NCBI GenBank assembly: GCA_012295275.1
Contig: CM022665.1
Coordinates: forward strand, 42,023,652 to 42,071,151
Direction: 5' to 3'
DNA: 47,500 nucleotides
From: Chrysomallon squamiferum
Lineage: Eukaryota; Mollusca; Gastropoda; Neomphalida; Peltospiridae
The notes under the pieces were generated by a model. That model was given only the letters and a program-made list of their open reading frames with translations, had not been told where the DNA came from and made no database searches. Positions within the stretch are counted from its first letter, which is position 1. Each line of letters opens with the position of its first letter. The position numbers and the translations under genes were made by a program. Shown here in pieces: positions 22,136 to 46,249 of this stretch.

Positions 22136-22799
22136 TACATGGCAAAAAAAAAAAAATAAAAAAAAAAAAAGACGAAGAAAAAGCTGAGATTTATCTGCTC
22201 AGCAAAAATCGGCCGAAAGGAAGATTAATGAAGCAACTTTGGCCCAATTCCCGAGGCAATTTCTTGATTCAAATCTTACTGCAAGAAAAGAGACTTCTTC
22301 GAATTATCTCTGCAACAAGCGCTCGTGCGTAATTTTGCAAGACGACATCCGGAAGATCTCGATGGATTATGGAACCTGGTTAAATACGTGTTGATGCCTG
22401 TCGACAAGAATTTTTTTTTTTAATAAAGAAACGGAAAAATGAGATATTTACATTAAACGAAGTACCTTGAAGACGTTATTACGATTTACATCATTTTCTT
22501 GTTAAATAATTTTTTTTATTATTATTTTCTTTTTTTATATTTTTTCATTTTTTTTTTTTTTTTTTCTCACTTTTTGTACATGTTGCTGTTTGGTAGTTCA
22601 AAGAAATAAAAGACATGTTTGCGTGGGAAAGACTTAAGTGGAATTAAATCGTTGATGATTATTAACATAGCAAAAAAAAAAAAATGCCCTCAGCACTTCA
22701 ATTTTTGAAGTTGATAAACCGCGCTTTCGCATTATTTATTAAAACAGGCCTGGTTCAAGAGTTAAAAAATAATGATAATTGCAAGGCGCAACACACAAC
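22136..22799. other. Gene-free interval
   Basis: A runs at 22143-22170 are followed by a unique segment, 22175-22370, where one plus-strand frame encodes about 60 residues (Lys/Arg-rich, ending at 22332). No family resemblance and no conserved motif, so I do not call it a gene. T-rich runs follow to 22565. Confidence 0.45.
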
Positions 22800-22929
22800 A
22801 CAGCAAGTGTATGGCGCCGTAAGTTCGAGTCTCTTCAGCGGAATCTGACCTTTGTGACGTAACCGGTACTTTGTTCTTCTGTTTAATTCCCAGCGTTCAA
22901 TCAGATGTACATAAGACAGTAGAATATTC
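22800..22929 (+). mobile_element. tRNA-derived SINE, diverged copy (S3)
   Basis: Shares with the copies at 28574-28736 and 43013-43182 the Pol III B box GTTCGAGTC (22823-22831), a CAGCGGNATCTGAC block and the end block CATAAGACAGNAGAATATTC. Like them, it passes into an ACGTAC/CA microsatellite on its 3' side (22937-22996). The middle is more diverged than in the other two copies. Confidence 0.7.
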
Positions 22930-23649
22930 ATACCTAAATACGTACGTAAATACACGCACATGCACGCACGCACACACACACACACACACACACACATGCA
23001 GTTATGACATGTCTCGCCCTTAGCGGTAGCATTCACACACACACACACACACGCACCCGTGCACACACATTTTTTATTTCATTATTTTATTTTACAAACA
23101 ATCTTACGTTGTTGCTATATGACATAAATCGAACATTTAATTTTTCTTCTTCTTCTTCTTTTTTTTTTTTTTTTTTTTTCGTTAAAATATTTATATCCGT
23201 TTATATCTACAACATCTGCAGTAAGTAATTAACAGCGTTGCCATAGATACATTTAGCTTGTTGTTTATTTTTATATACCCGTTTCCAAAGCATTGTCAAG
23301 CAGGTATTTTTTTTTTTTTTTTTAAAAGTCATTCAGGTAACTATTTATCTGAAGTCGTGCCGTTACAAAGGAAGCATTATGATCAATATTAAAACACGCG
23401 TATGAAAAGAAGCAAAAAAAAATGAACTAAAAGCAGCCGGTCTGGTAAGAGGTAAACAAAAATGAGGAAATGTGTTTCTACGTGTCTGTATAACTCTTTA
23501 AATTAATGTACATAAGCCGGATTATTCTTCTAATAATGACGGTGGGGCGTTCAAATCAATCACGGTATGAGTTTAATATTTAATTAGCACCTTGGGAACA
23601 TCAAGACTGTCTTTTAGGATCATATTTCAAATATTAAAAACCGAGTAGT
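22930..23649. other. Microsatellites and unique sequence
   Basis: CA tracts at 22970-22996 and 23035-23052, a TTC/T run at 23143-23180 and a T run at 23308-23323. The remainder is unique; no exon seen. Confidence 0.5.
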
Positions 23650-23732
23650 TATATATATATATATATATTATGAAAAATTCTAATTATATTTTAATTATAT
23701 ATATATATATATATAGTTAAGATATAATTAGA

Positions 23733-23788
<56 letters not shown>

Positions 23789-23812
23789 GATATGATTAGA
23801 ATTTTTCTTAAA
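23650..23812. repeat. TA tracts with inverted AATTCTAATTATATTTT arms
   Basis: TA runs are interrupted by TTCTAATTATATTTTAA (about 23678) and, in reverse complement, by AAGATATAATTAGAATA (about 23718) and AAGATATGATTAGAATTTTT (about 23786). The block can fold into nested cruciform structures. Confidence 0.7.
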
Positions 23813-24028
23813 ATTACTGTTTATTATTTATTATTTATTTATTTATTTATTTATTACTTTTAAAGAGATTTTAGACATTCTATTTTTATTTTATTTTTAT
23901 TTTTGTTTTTACAGTATCATCAAATGAAATAATTATGAAATTTTTATATAATGACAATAGCAGCATGGAGTCAGAACAGTAACTGGACAAAACTAGAACA
24001 ACGACAGCAGCAACAACAACAACAGTAA

Positions 24029-24075
<47 letters not shown>

Positions 24076-24765
24076 ACAAACAAATAAAATAAATAAATAA
24101 ATAAATACATTTTTAGAAAGTCACCAACATAAAAGCAATCAAGCGCTTGATACCTAATAGATATTAATATTTTAAAAAATTGCAACAAAAAAAATAAAAA
24201 CGGGTTGAAATGTTTAAAAAAAACAAATATTCATTCATTTTTCAATAAAGATTAAATTTAAGTTCACACATTTGTAAATTAATAATTTTCTTAATTCAAC
24301 CGTTACTTCATGTAATAATGTCAGTAAAACTATATCAGATAAAATTAATGGTGTTTATTATGTGAAAATTGCCTATGACGATTATAGATTTCCTGTTTTG
24401 GTTCAGCTAAGTTTCCAACGTATACAAACACGATACGAAATTGGCTGACACAACACATGGTTGCTGTATACCATTTGTTTTAGTACTGGTCACAATGTTA
24501 ACGTTTTTCTTCAAAGTGAGATAAAAAGTTACTGGAACCAAAATTGTTTCTTTTTGACTACGTACATACATACAGTTTTTTATTTTTTAGTTTATTTATT
24601 TATTTATTTATTTATTTTCTGAAACATGATTAACAATAATAAGTCAGTCCAATATACACAGGAATGCTGCTAGATCGAACAAATCCATCATTCCTCAATC
24701 AAGTTTCAGACTTAACTACATTTAAAAAAAAATGTAACTATAAAAGTAAAATAATTTAATGAGAT
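23813..24765. other. Gene-free interval with TTTA/AAAT tracts
   Basis: TTTA units at 23822-23856, AAC then AAAT units at 24003-24110, TTTA units at 24590-24618. Remaining sequence is unique and AT-rich; no exon. Confidence 0.5.
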
Positions 24766-24810
24766 CAAATAAATAAATAAATAATAAATAAAAAATAATA
24801 ATAATAATAA

Positions 24811-24841
<31 letters not shown>

Positions 24842-24869
24842 AAGAAGAAGAAGAAGAAGAAGAAGAAGA
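24766..24869. repeat. AAAT-AAT-(AAG)n microsatellite
   Basis: AAAT then AAT units grade into about 19 pure AAG triplets (24811-24869). Confidence 0.95.
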
Positions 24870-25541
24870 CTAAATAAAAAAAATAAATAAAAAATAAGAA
24901 AATAAATAAACTTATGGCAAAGCTGACTTATCTATAAGTGTGCCAGACGCTTTAATGTCTCACCGTGGACTCACTATTTCTTTGTAATACTTTATTATTA
25001 AGAAAGATTGGACAACAGCAGCTCGTCTTCTGCTCGTCTTCCCATAAGACACGCGCAGACTTTTTGAGTCGTGATCTCACAAGGAACACCACAGTCCGTC
25101 AAAGATACGACGTTGTTCCCAAAGTTTTTTATTCCAGATCCACCGGATACAACCATTTTTATTTTTATTAATATTATTATTTTTTTTTTTTTTTTTTTTT
25201 TTTGTCTCGTGGAGATACCAGTTTCTGAGTCGCTTGGAAACGTAATAAATGTATCTTTACTGCATGTTTGCACATTCGAGTTTTCGAATTTGCTAAAAAA
25301 AAAAAAAACAATGATAATGTCAAAACCGGTTGGGATTTTGCTAGCCAAACTCGAAATCCAAGCTGAAAAATGATCGAGAGAGATGGTTATCTTGTGACAT
25401 TAAAGGACGGTAAAGATTTTTTTTTTTTTTTTTTCCTTCTTCCCAAGACGTTGTAGTCTTTCATTAAATAATACACCTTTTCAGTTTCTTACAGATAACA
25501 GACAACACCTAGACTAATACATCACGTTTACTCATAAACCT
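24870..25541. other. Gene-free interval
   Basis: Contains dispersed motif copy 3, T runs near 25180-25203 and 25419-25434, and a unique CpG-containing piece, 25010-25145. Overlapping ORFs on both strands cross the T run and show no family resemblance. Confidence 0.45.
24987..25009 (+). repeat. Dispersed AT-rich motif, copy 3
   Basis: ATACTTTATTATTAAGAAAG, same orientation as the copies at 11657, 12443 and 32316. Confidence 0.6.
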
Positions 25542-25628
25542 CTCTCTAGAGAATCGTTCTACATCAAATATTTCTTAGAATGTTTTGTAAAAACACTCTC
25601 TAGAGAATCGCTCTACATCAGTTATTTC
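25542..25628 (+). repeat. Short tandem duplication, 54-bp period
   Basis: CTCTCTAGAGAATCG plus YTCTACATCA occurs at 25542-25566 and again at 25596-25620, each followed by a TATTTC-containing stretch. Confidence 0.85.
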
Positions 25629-25779
25629 CAGGAATAAGTATATTTCTTTCACTTTCATAAAAATATTGTAAAATGCACTCGATATTGGGAACATACAAAC
25701 TGCGGTTTGAATTAAGCTAGGAGACTCAAAATGCCACATTAGATTTTGGCAGAATCTCTATTAACCTGTATACAAACAT

Positions 25780-25821
25780 ACACACTCACACAGACAGACA
25801 GATAGACTTGCAAAACACACA

Positions 25822-25892
<71 letters not shown>

Positions 25893-25960
25893 GCATATAT
25901 ACTGCACTAAATGTATATATATATATATATTTATATATATATGTACTTACAGACAAAAAT
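25780..25960. repeat. (CA)n microsatellite with TA flanks
   Basis: A CA run of nearly 60 bases (25824-25880), then TA/TATG blocks. Confidence 0.95.
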
Positions 25961-26091
25961 GAGTGCTTACATACTTAGGTACACACACACATACCCGCGT
26001 ACGTACGTACTTAATTGAATACATAAACACACACAAGCTAATCACGTCTGTCATCTTCAAATAAACGATTTGGTTTAATGCGAACTGTAAG

Positions 26092-26123
<32 letters not shown>

Positions 26124-26911
26124 ATCTAAATTTAGAAATTATCTCAAAAAGATTAATTAATCTTTATCCATCAACATTTCAGTATCAGTTTTTCTTCTGT
26201 TTTATATATCCCTAATTTACACTTAGAGAGATATATTAATATTAATGTCGATCCCAGGCGAAATATATAATTTATATAATATATTCAAACGTAAACAGAT
26301 ACAAGAAGTTATGTGTATAGTATCTTAATGTGCTATTTTATATTTAACGTGGCGAAATTCGCCATCAGACTAAATTATACTGTTATATATGTGTGTGTAA
26401 TACAATATAGTTGTTTTTTCGCGTGTAATGCTATCTTACTGAACTCTGTTACTTTATAATGAGATGATGATGTTCTTAGTCACATTCGCTGCGTGTTTAT
26501 AATTGTTCAGACGCAGTTTTAACAACGTCTTCTCGTCTTTCTTACTCACATGAAATGGTTATTGCTCTTTTTTGTACGGCAGTGTTGTTTTAATGAGTGT
26601 TATTTTTGTTTTTGTTTATTATTATTGTTGTTGTTGTTGTTGTTGTTGTTCTTGTTCATCTACTTTGTCGCCGCCGTCTTCTTACTGTTGTTATTCTTAT
26701 TATTATTAATGCAGTCTTCATCTTCTTCTTCTTCTTCTTCTTAACACTAATTTTTTTTTTCATGCGTTTTTCAGTGATTAATCAGACACACACATATTCA
26801 CACTCATACACAGACATATTATATACTTACATATAACTTTCACGTACAGATTCTAGCCTTTTTGATTCAAAACTAAATTTGTGCGTCAAAACGCCAGTAA
26901 CCTCCATCAAA

Positions 26912-26950
<39 letters not shown>

Positions 26951-27560
26951 AATAAATAAATAAATAAATACAAAAAAAAACAAAAAAACACATAAATAAA
27001 TATTAAAAAAAAAAAAAAAAAAAATGCATCAATACATCCGTTTGTCCATCCTTCGCTCACAGTCATTACACAGGGACGCTAATAAATCAGTTCCACCGCA
27101 GACTCGTTTTGGAAGCAGCTCTGCACACGTTCCCCTTGTTTTCACTTCACCCTCGCTCAAACAGTTGTCATTTTAACGTGTTCCGATGTTCCCCCCACAA
27201 TCAATCAGCAGACGACAGCGCTGGGTCAGTGAGAGGTCTGCGGTTGTCTGGACAGTGTTTTGGGTGTTTAAACTCTGCACGTTGTGTTTCAAGCAGTTGC
27301 GATCACTGTGTGTGTGTGTGTGTGTGTGTGTGTTGTCGCTAATTACTCGACGGCTAAGTGATAATTTCGCTTTCGAGCGTTCGCCGAGCGTTGACACTAA
27401 CTCGACTTCATTTCTCAACTGGTTAAACATTGGATGTGGACGCACACATTCTTGTCAGTCGTCACGAACGCTCGTGAACGGTCGCAGGATCGATTCCATT
27501 CAGTGAGATAATCGGAGCTCATTTCTGTTCCAAACATTACGTTACATTGAAGACTTATGG
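25961..27560. other. Gene-free interval
   Basis: A 31-base A run near 26091, GTT (26620-26650), TTC (26715-26742), AAT/AAAT (26908-26970) and GT (27308-27332) tracts. The segment 27060-27540 is unusually CpG- and GC-rich for the window and unique apart from the GT tract; both strands keep roughly 90-100-codon frames open, but neither resembles a known protein. It could be a distal regulatory region or a non-coding exon. Confidence 0.45.
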
Positions 27561-27697
27561 TGTATCATTTACTGTCTATGGGAAGGTATATATATATAAC
27601 GTATCTTATTTGCTATCTGTGGGAAGGTGTATATATATAACGTATCTTATTGCTATCTACTGGAAGGTGTACATATAACGTATCTTATTGCTAACCT
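27561..27697 (+). repeat. Minisatellite, 40-41-bp unit, three and a half copies
   Basis: Unit: GTATCTTATTGCTATCT, then G-rich TGGGAAGGTGTA and TATATATAAC. A fourth unit is truncated. A single related unit lies far away at 43900-43946. Confidence 0.9.
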
Positions 27698-28380
27698 TTT
27701 AAAAAAAAAAAGCAGCTGATAAAGATATAATATAAATTATATGACTGAGGAAGAGAAAAAATCTGTAATTTTATTTTCGACTCCGTTTAACCTTAAATAT
27801 TAAGATGCGTTCAGGTTTCCTTAAGGAAATGTTCTTTTATTTATTCAGTGACGAACTGGTTAAGTCTGTTCTTTATTTTTAAAGGAAAGATTCAAGACTA
27901 CTGCAGCTACTCTTTTCTGTATTGAACTTTCAAACATGCTTATGTCCCTAGTCCTGCTCGTACATTAATTTCAGCACTGAATGTTAAGGTCAATCATTGT
28001 TCACAAGAGCTTGTTATAATCACTGACTCATTTTGAAAAAAGGTCAAAAAGCTTCTCTTTTTTTTCTGTTAGTGCTCCAAAGTCACAAATTATTTAATTC
28101 TGCCTATGTCGTTCTTTATTTAAATAATACTACAGGACATAAATCAATTCATAAAATGAATTGTATAATTTTCTTTTGCGAAATATAAAACAATGAACGG
28201 TTTAAAGTATTGATTACCTTTGTTTAATTTTACCTCTGTCAGTTTTACTTAAAACAATGTGATCAATACTTTGAACAGTAAATTGTTTTGTATTTCGGAA
28301 AACAAAAATTACAATATTAAACATCTATTACAAGTAGAATTATTTTTACTAACGTATACCAAGAGACGTTATGGGAAACA
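27698..28380. other. Gene-free unique sequence
   Basis: AT-rich unique sequence; nothing recognisable on either strand. Confidence 0.5.
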
Positions 28381-28556
28381 TTGATTTGTAGACACACACA
28401 CACACACACACACATTCAAACATACATAAACATATATGCATACATGCATAACACATTTACACACATACACACCCATACATGCATACAAAAATAAACACAT
28501 ATATGCATACATACATACATACACAAACACATACATACATACAAACATACCTGCTT
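28381..28556. repeat. CA and ACAT/ATGC microsatellite upstream of SINE S1
   Basis: CA run then ACATACAT, ATGCATAC and ACACAT blocks, ending shortly before the SINE. Confidence 0.9.
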
Positions 28557-28573
28557 ACTATGTTGTATTGATA

Positions 28574-28736
28574 GCCTTCGGAGTGCGGGCGAATGGGAGC
28601 CATACGTTCGAGTCTCGTCAGCGGCATCTGACGGGTTTTTGAGGTCGTAATTGGACTTGTCCTCCTGCGCCAGTGCGTTCACAAATATTGTCTATGTACA
28701 GAGTCTGTTCAGACGTACATAAGACAGAGAATATTC
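28574..28736 (+). mobile_element. tRNA-derived SINE, copy S1
   Basis: Head with GCCTTCGGAGTGCGGGCGAA and Pol III B box GTTCGAGTC (28606-28614), a CAGCGGCATCTGACGGG block, a body with GTCCTCCTGCGCCAGTGCG, and the end AAGACAGAGAATATTC. Nearly the same sequence occurs on the minus strand at 43013-43182. The element passes 3' into ACATAC microsatellite (28740-28800), probably its tail. No coding capacity; it would depend on a LINE for movement. Confidence 0.8.
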
Positions 28737-29220
28737 AAATCTAAACATACACACATGCACACAATATATACATACATACATACATACACATATGTACACA
28801 TTACCATTGCTTCTAAAAAAATAAAAATAAATAATTGTGACCCAGAACTATTTATCTTAGCGCTAGGCAACCCCGTGTTTCGATTTCCACTCGCGTTTGA
28901 TTAAAATTCTCTGAAGGCTGCAATGATCAGTGACTGCGGAAATCTCCGGCGTCCTGTCCATATTTATTAACACAACAACACACACCATCTTAGAAGCCTC
29001 CCCACAGAACAATACACATCGCTATTCATTACTAACCCTGTCCATTAAACCCCAACACTAGGCAATTACTGCAACAATAGGATCAACGACTGCAGTCTGA
29101 AGTCTTCTGGATGATCTAGTAAACCGTTACTGAATTTGTTAAGAGAAAATCTTGAGTGGATTCAGAAAGTTAGCGTAATCATTCTAAGACGATTGGTTGA
29201 TCTGCGGTGGCGAGATGGAA
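28737..29220. other. SINE tail microsatellite and unique sequence
   Basis: ACATAC repeats to about 28800, then unique sequence. GTGTTTCGATTTCC near 28877 is weakly B-box-like, but no A box or tRNA fold is evident. Confidence 0.45.
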
Positions 29221-29224
29221 AGAA

Positions 29225-29303
<79 letters not shown>

Positions 29304-29423
29304 TGGTGGTAACAAAGGAAGGAAAGGTCTGAAAGAAGGAAGAAGGAGAGAAAGAAACAGGCTGGAAGTATTTTATTTCAATGAAGATGGAAGTTTACGC
29401 GGATATAAGTCGATAACGAAGTG

Positions 29424-29498
<75 letters not shown>
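29221..29498. repeat. Twin (GA)n microsatellites
   Basis: Two long GA runs (29232-29300 and 29429-29498) flank about 128 bases of purine-rich sequence. The Arg/Glu translation is an artefact. Confidence 0.95.
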
Positions 29499-29500
<2 letters not shown>

Positions 29501-30589
29501 CAAAATGAGTCTTTCACTCATAACTCTTTATAACAAGTTAATAATTTATCGGAAAGTAAAATAAATTTATTGAAAATCAAATTATTTTATAATATTTTCT
29601 CTGAAGCGTAGGTGGTATGTTATAAAACACTGAAAAATCTTTGAAAATGTAAACATTAAACTATTTTTATGGCGCGGGATATATACTGTTATAAAAATTA
29701 TTAGCAGACGACAGGAAAGAGCTTGTTTCAAGTACTAATTAAAATTCGGCTATATATGGGTGTTTATGGGTTTTTTATTTTCTAGTTTCATTTTTAATTG
29801 CCGATCGAACCAAAAATCTACTTCCGCCATTTTGATCAATTATCGTAAGATATTATTTATACTAACATTAACATGAGTAATAAAATGTACATCACAGCCT
29901 GCAATAAAGAAGCTGTTAACAACGTTAGTTAGAACGGGTAATACGCTTAAAGGCGAAAGGAGAAAGTTTGATCTTGAAATCAACAGCGCCTTATTGTGCC
30001 GCTTTAACCAATAGCACAGTGATGTAATGTAGCCTATTGCTGTTTACCAAAAACAAAATCATAACAAAATAATAATAATAAGAAGAAGAAGAAGAACAAG
30101 AAGAAGAAGAACAACAACAACAACTACTACTACTACTACTACAACAACGACAACAACAATGACAGCGTTCCTGATGCTTCAATCTTCTGATGTCATAAAC
30201 CTGATACGATCGACTTTCCACTAACCTTAAGCTCTGGCCTGTACTCAAAGCGTGATTCTGTTGCGTGATGCGGTGTCTTTCCCTGAGCTATTTACGGTCC
30301 TGTGTAATTTCAAAACAAAATTATACCGCTTAGTCATTGCTAGGTACGCAGCACTGCAGAAAGACATTAAGGTAATAACTGTACGTGTTTTTAGCAATAT
30401 GAAAACAGATTACTGTCATGATAAATACACATGTGAAATAATCAGTACTGTTATTTCACTAGAAAGCACGAAAAATATTAGAAAATGGTATGAAGATAAA
30501 AAGAAGATATTAAGGTTATCAGAAAGTATGTTCCATTTCACAATGTCTGTATAATGTAAAAGGAAGGAAATAAATTTGTCCGTCACCTA

Positions 30590-30629
<40 letters not shown>

Positions 30630-30662
30630 AATGTGGGTGTGTGAGAGACAGACAGAGAGAGA
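29499..30662. other. Gene-free interval
   Basis: Unique sequence with an AAT/AAG/AAC/ACT cluster (30068-30150) and a CT run (30594-30621). A plus-strand frame of 100 codons (30252-30554) avoids the repeats, but I do not recognise it and its base composition is like its surroundings; probably chance. Confidence 0.45.
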
Positions 30663-30965
30663 GAGGACTGCCACTCCTATAAGCGACGACTGCTACTCTA
30701 AAACATTTCTACGTATGAAGTCTGCCGCTTTTTAATAAATGAATGTTTCAGAAATGCGAAGACTAAGATATGGATCTTTTATGTATGCTAGAACTGCAGT
30801 TCTCTCACTGGTTAATAGTGTATCATACATGCGAGGTTTGGCGTTCTCGAACAGATGAATATTGCGAGGACTGCCGCTCGCTAGTTGTCGATGTTTCGTA
30901 GATGTGAGGACTGCCACTCTCTAGCATATCATTATTTCGAATATGCTAGAACTGTAGCCCGAGTA
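30663..30965 (+). repeat. Degenerate minisatellite with GAGGACTGCCACTC core
   Basis: Units of about 40-50 bp built on GAGGACTGCCRCTC, CTAG, a TATCRTTATTTCG stretch and ATG. The core is exact at 30663-30676 and 30906-30919 and one base off at 30866-30879; AGAACTGYAG at 30790 and 30949 are more decayed units. The same 14-mer occurs reversed at 16975-16988 and 17351-17364. Confidence 0.75.
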
Positions 30966-31594
30966 TCCTTCTGGCGGAGGACAGCTCAAGCAGATTTTTG
31001 GATAAATATCGCTGGACATCTATAAGTCCGAACTGTTCTCTGCCAGAGGAACTGCTTTTCTGTTTCGTAAAAGAGAGGAAAATGTATTGTAGCATCTCAT
31101 TCTAAAGCAGATTTGTTTTTCATTGGGAGTTTTATGTATAAAAAATATAACTAAATTTGTCATTTTGAGCCAAAATAATAAGAAGAAGAAGAGGAAGAAG
31201 TTAAATTACTAATACAATATTCATTTTAGAAAAAATGTTAATAATAATAACAAATAAATAAATAAAAGCTGGCATCATCTGGCTCACAAACAGAAAAGTA
31301 TCACAGAGGTGTGCATATTTTTTAATACTACATGATTTAAATGTTAGATTGAATTATGTTCCATACAAAATGCAAAGCTTGTTTCAATCTCAACGAACAA
31401 ATAAAAGCCCCGCAGTCGCAAAACAATTACGTCACCGAAGACAAGTCATAATGCGTAATAAAAAGGTAAGGGAAACAACTCGAATTAAATACGTTAGCTA
31501 CTGGACGTGTCTGACAAGGGTTCGTGGATAATTTTATTTCAAGAGATTTCGACGATTTCACGCAATCGAGTATCTTCTCTGTCTCTCGTGACAT

Positions 31595-31891
31595 CAGGGC
31601 GGATCTAGAGGGGAGGGTCCAAGGTGTCCGGCACCATCCCCCTTAAATCTCAGAAGTGTCCCTTTTATTTAGAAATTTTAGGTTTTTTACAAATTAATTT
31701 TAGTTTTTTTTTAATTTCTGTCAATATATAGAACACTATAGAAAAAGACTGCCAGCGTCCCTGTTGTAGCACTCTTATATTATGGTCCATGTGAACCGTG
31801 TGTAAATTTTCAATACAGCCTTTTCGTATAGTTACGGTGCCCTTTTTATCATGGACCACCCCCCTCATCAGAAAAGCTGGACCCGCCCCAG
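31595..31891. mobile_element. Candidate non-autonomous TIR DNA transposon (MITE)
   Basis: The left end CAGGGCGGATCTAGAGGGG and right end AGCTGGACCCGCCCCAG are inverted repeats (the right reads CTGGGGCGGGTCCAG inward), with subterminal GGTGTCCGGCACCATCCCCC on the left. About 297 bp, no ORF. End architecture like 14119-14391. Resembles hAT-type or related element ends, but the superfamily is not secure and no clean target-site duplication is visible. Confidence 0.5.
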
Positions 31892-32315
31892 CAAACGAGG
31901 CCCTCCCTGGGCTCGTCCAATAAAAGATTACGGCTCGGGATGACTGATAACATCATTAGTGACGTAATCGAGCATCTCTTACGAAAACTTATAATATCAT
32001 TTGCACGTGCACATAGGATTTTGATTCTTTTGACTATTATCGAGGTTACTGCCTCCAATAATAATATTTCCTTCATTAATAGCGTCAGAGAACAAAAGAA
32101 CGTAATGACCATCGTGGTATAATTATATTTAGCGAGTTAACTCCAGAATTGAATGCATAAACAGGAAACAGTTTCCTTTTCATACTAAACTACTACAGAG
32201 TCCTCGATCAATTTACTATTATTTTATTTAATTTTTTTTTATTTATATATAATCCAGGCATATACGAAACATTAACTGACATCACAAATTCAAAGGAAAT
32301 AAAAATAAAAACTGA

Positions 32316-32338
32316 ATACTTTATTATTAACAAAGATT
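32316..32338 (+). repeat. Dispersed AT-rich motif, copy 4
   Basis: ATACTTTATTATTAACAAAG; the closest match to the shared consensus. Confidence 0.6.
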
Positions 32339-32372
32339 AGTAGCTAGTTTCAATATCAAACAAATAAAAAAA

Positions 32373-32468
32373 TAATAATAATGATGATGATGATTGATGA
32401 TGATGATAATAAAAATTATAATCATAATAATAACCATCATCATCATCATCATCATCATCATAATCATA
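32373..32468. repeat. Inverted GAT...ATC trinucleotide block
   Basis: AAT/GAT units on the left (to about 32410) face CAT units on the right (32437-32461). The two halves are complementary and could form a hairpin around an AT-rich centre. Confidence 0.85.
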
Positions 32469-32768
32469 AGAGCATTGAAAATACACAAAATATAAACAGG
32501 ATATTAAACATAATCGGTGAGGTAATATTTGACGTAGAAGAAAACCAGTAACTTGAAAATACATTAAACGTATTTTGATTTCTATCTGGTACCGTCAAAG
32601 AAAAAGAAAAAAAAAAAAAAAAAAAAAAAAAATAAAATATACATTTAATAGCTAATATGTATATTAAATTATACTGGTATTTTTGTACCAACAAAAATGC
32701 GTAAACTTTAAAAAAGAAACAATTAAAACGATATATTGTGTACATTAATTATAATGATGTTCTAATTA

Positions 32769-32774
32769 TTTATT
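32769..32774 (-). terminator. Candidate KMO polyadenylation signal
   Basis: AATAAA on the minus strand, about 130 bases past the KMO stop codon. Position is reasonable; other AT-rich hexamers nearby mean it is only a candidate. Confidence 0.4.
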
Positions 32775-32903
32775 GGTACAATAAACTTCATTAAGAAACA
32801 GTTAAAAGTGTACATATTTTGATACTGATACGCTAATTAAGCTGGCATATGACGTCACCACGGCTTTAACACGTTCCGTTTTAACAAACTTTTCTTGTTT
32901 CCA

Positions 32904-45295
<12,392 letters not shown>

Positions 45296-45691
45296 GTTTT
45301 GCTGGCGATGTGACAGCTTCAGACTCTGGTTACAGTGTTGTTTTGTTGTTTTTTCAGCAGACTGTAGATCTTTTTGTGTCTGTATCTGTACGAAGTCACC
45401 GGCTTAAATGATTACCTCCCTTTATTCGTACGCTCGTTTGTCACAGTTTTTTTTTTTTACAACACAGGCCAAGGTTTGGAGCACTCTTAATCCTCTTAAT
45501 TACTCGTTGACACAATTAAAACTTGCGAAGAAGCAATGGTCAAGAAGTAACGATGACAGTCGTGTGGTGTGGGTTACTGCGTGATTGCTGTTGTCGTAGT
45601 TGTGGTTCTCGTATATTATTGTACTGGGAGGTGTTGTAGTAGAACTTGATGTGTATGATGATGGTGTTGTTGCTTTTTTTTTTTTTTTTTT

Positions 45692-45729
<38 letters not shown>

Positions 45730-45849
45730 GGTGTTGGTGTTGGTGTTGGTGTTGGTGTTGGTAGTAGTAGTAGCAGTAGATGCAATAGTAGAAGTAGTTG
45801 TAAAGTTATTAATATTATTATTATCATCATCGTAATCATCGTTATTATG

Positions 45850-45881
<32 letters not shown>

Positions 45882-46190
45882 GAAAGTATTTTTCTAGTAA
45901 ATTTATACACACGTTAATTTCATAAGACCACGCTTCAGTTATTTTGAGTTATTTTCACAATTTCTCTCTCTGTATATATATTACAGTGACCTCGTGACCT
46001 TCTCGTTGTTTTATGTCACATTTAGTCAGTTATTTTTATTTAATTAGCGACAGCAGAAATAAATCAAAGAAAAGTCTTCATAATGACAAATTAACAGGAA
46101 TTTGATGTTACAACAACTTTCGTAAATAATTTTCTTTTCTTTCTTAGAAATAGTATTTATTTTTCCATTCATCTTTTTAATGCGTGTATA

Positions 46191-46249
<59 letters not shown>

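Larger units (their letters stand above)
31892..32768. other. Intergenic interval downstream of KMO
   Basis: Contains dispersed motif copy 4 (32316), a GAT/ATC inverted trinucleotide block (32373-32468) and a 24-base A run near 32609. No exon seen. Confidence 0.5.

Noticed and set aside
22132-22332. 66-codon Lys/Arg-rich ORF
   Set aside because: Half derives from A runs; the rest shows no recognisable motif.
23228-23245. Possible third RFX X-box (GTTGCCATAGATAC)
   Set aside because: The second half-site fails the RGYAAC consensus.
29197-29430. Arg/Glu repeat protein
   Set aside because: (GA)n microsatellite translation.
30252-30554. 100-codon plus-strand ORF free of simple repeats
   Set aside because: No family resemblance and composition like the flanks; ORFs of this size are expected by chance at this window length.
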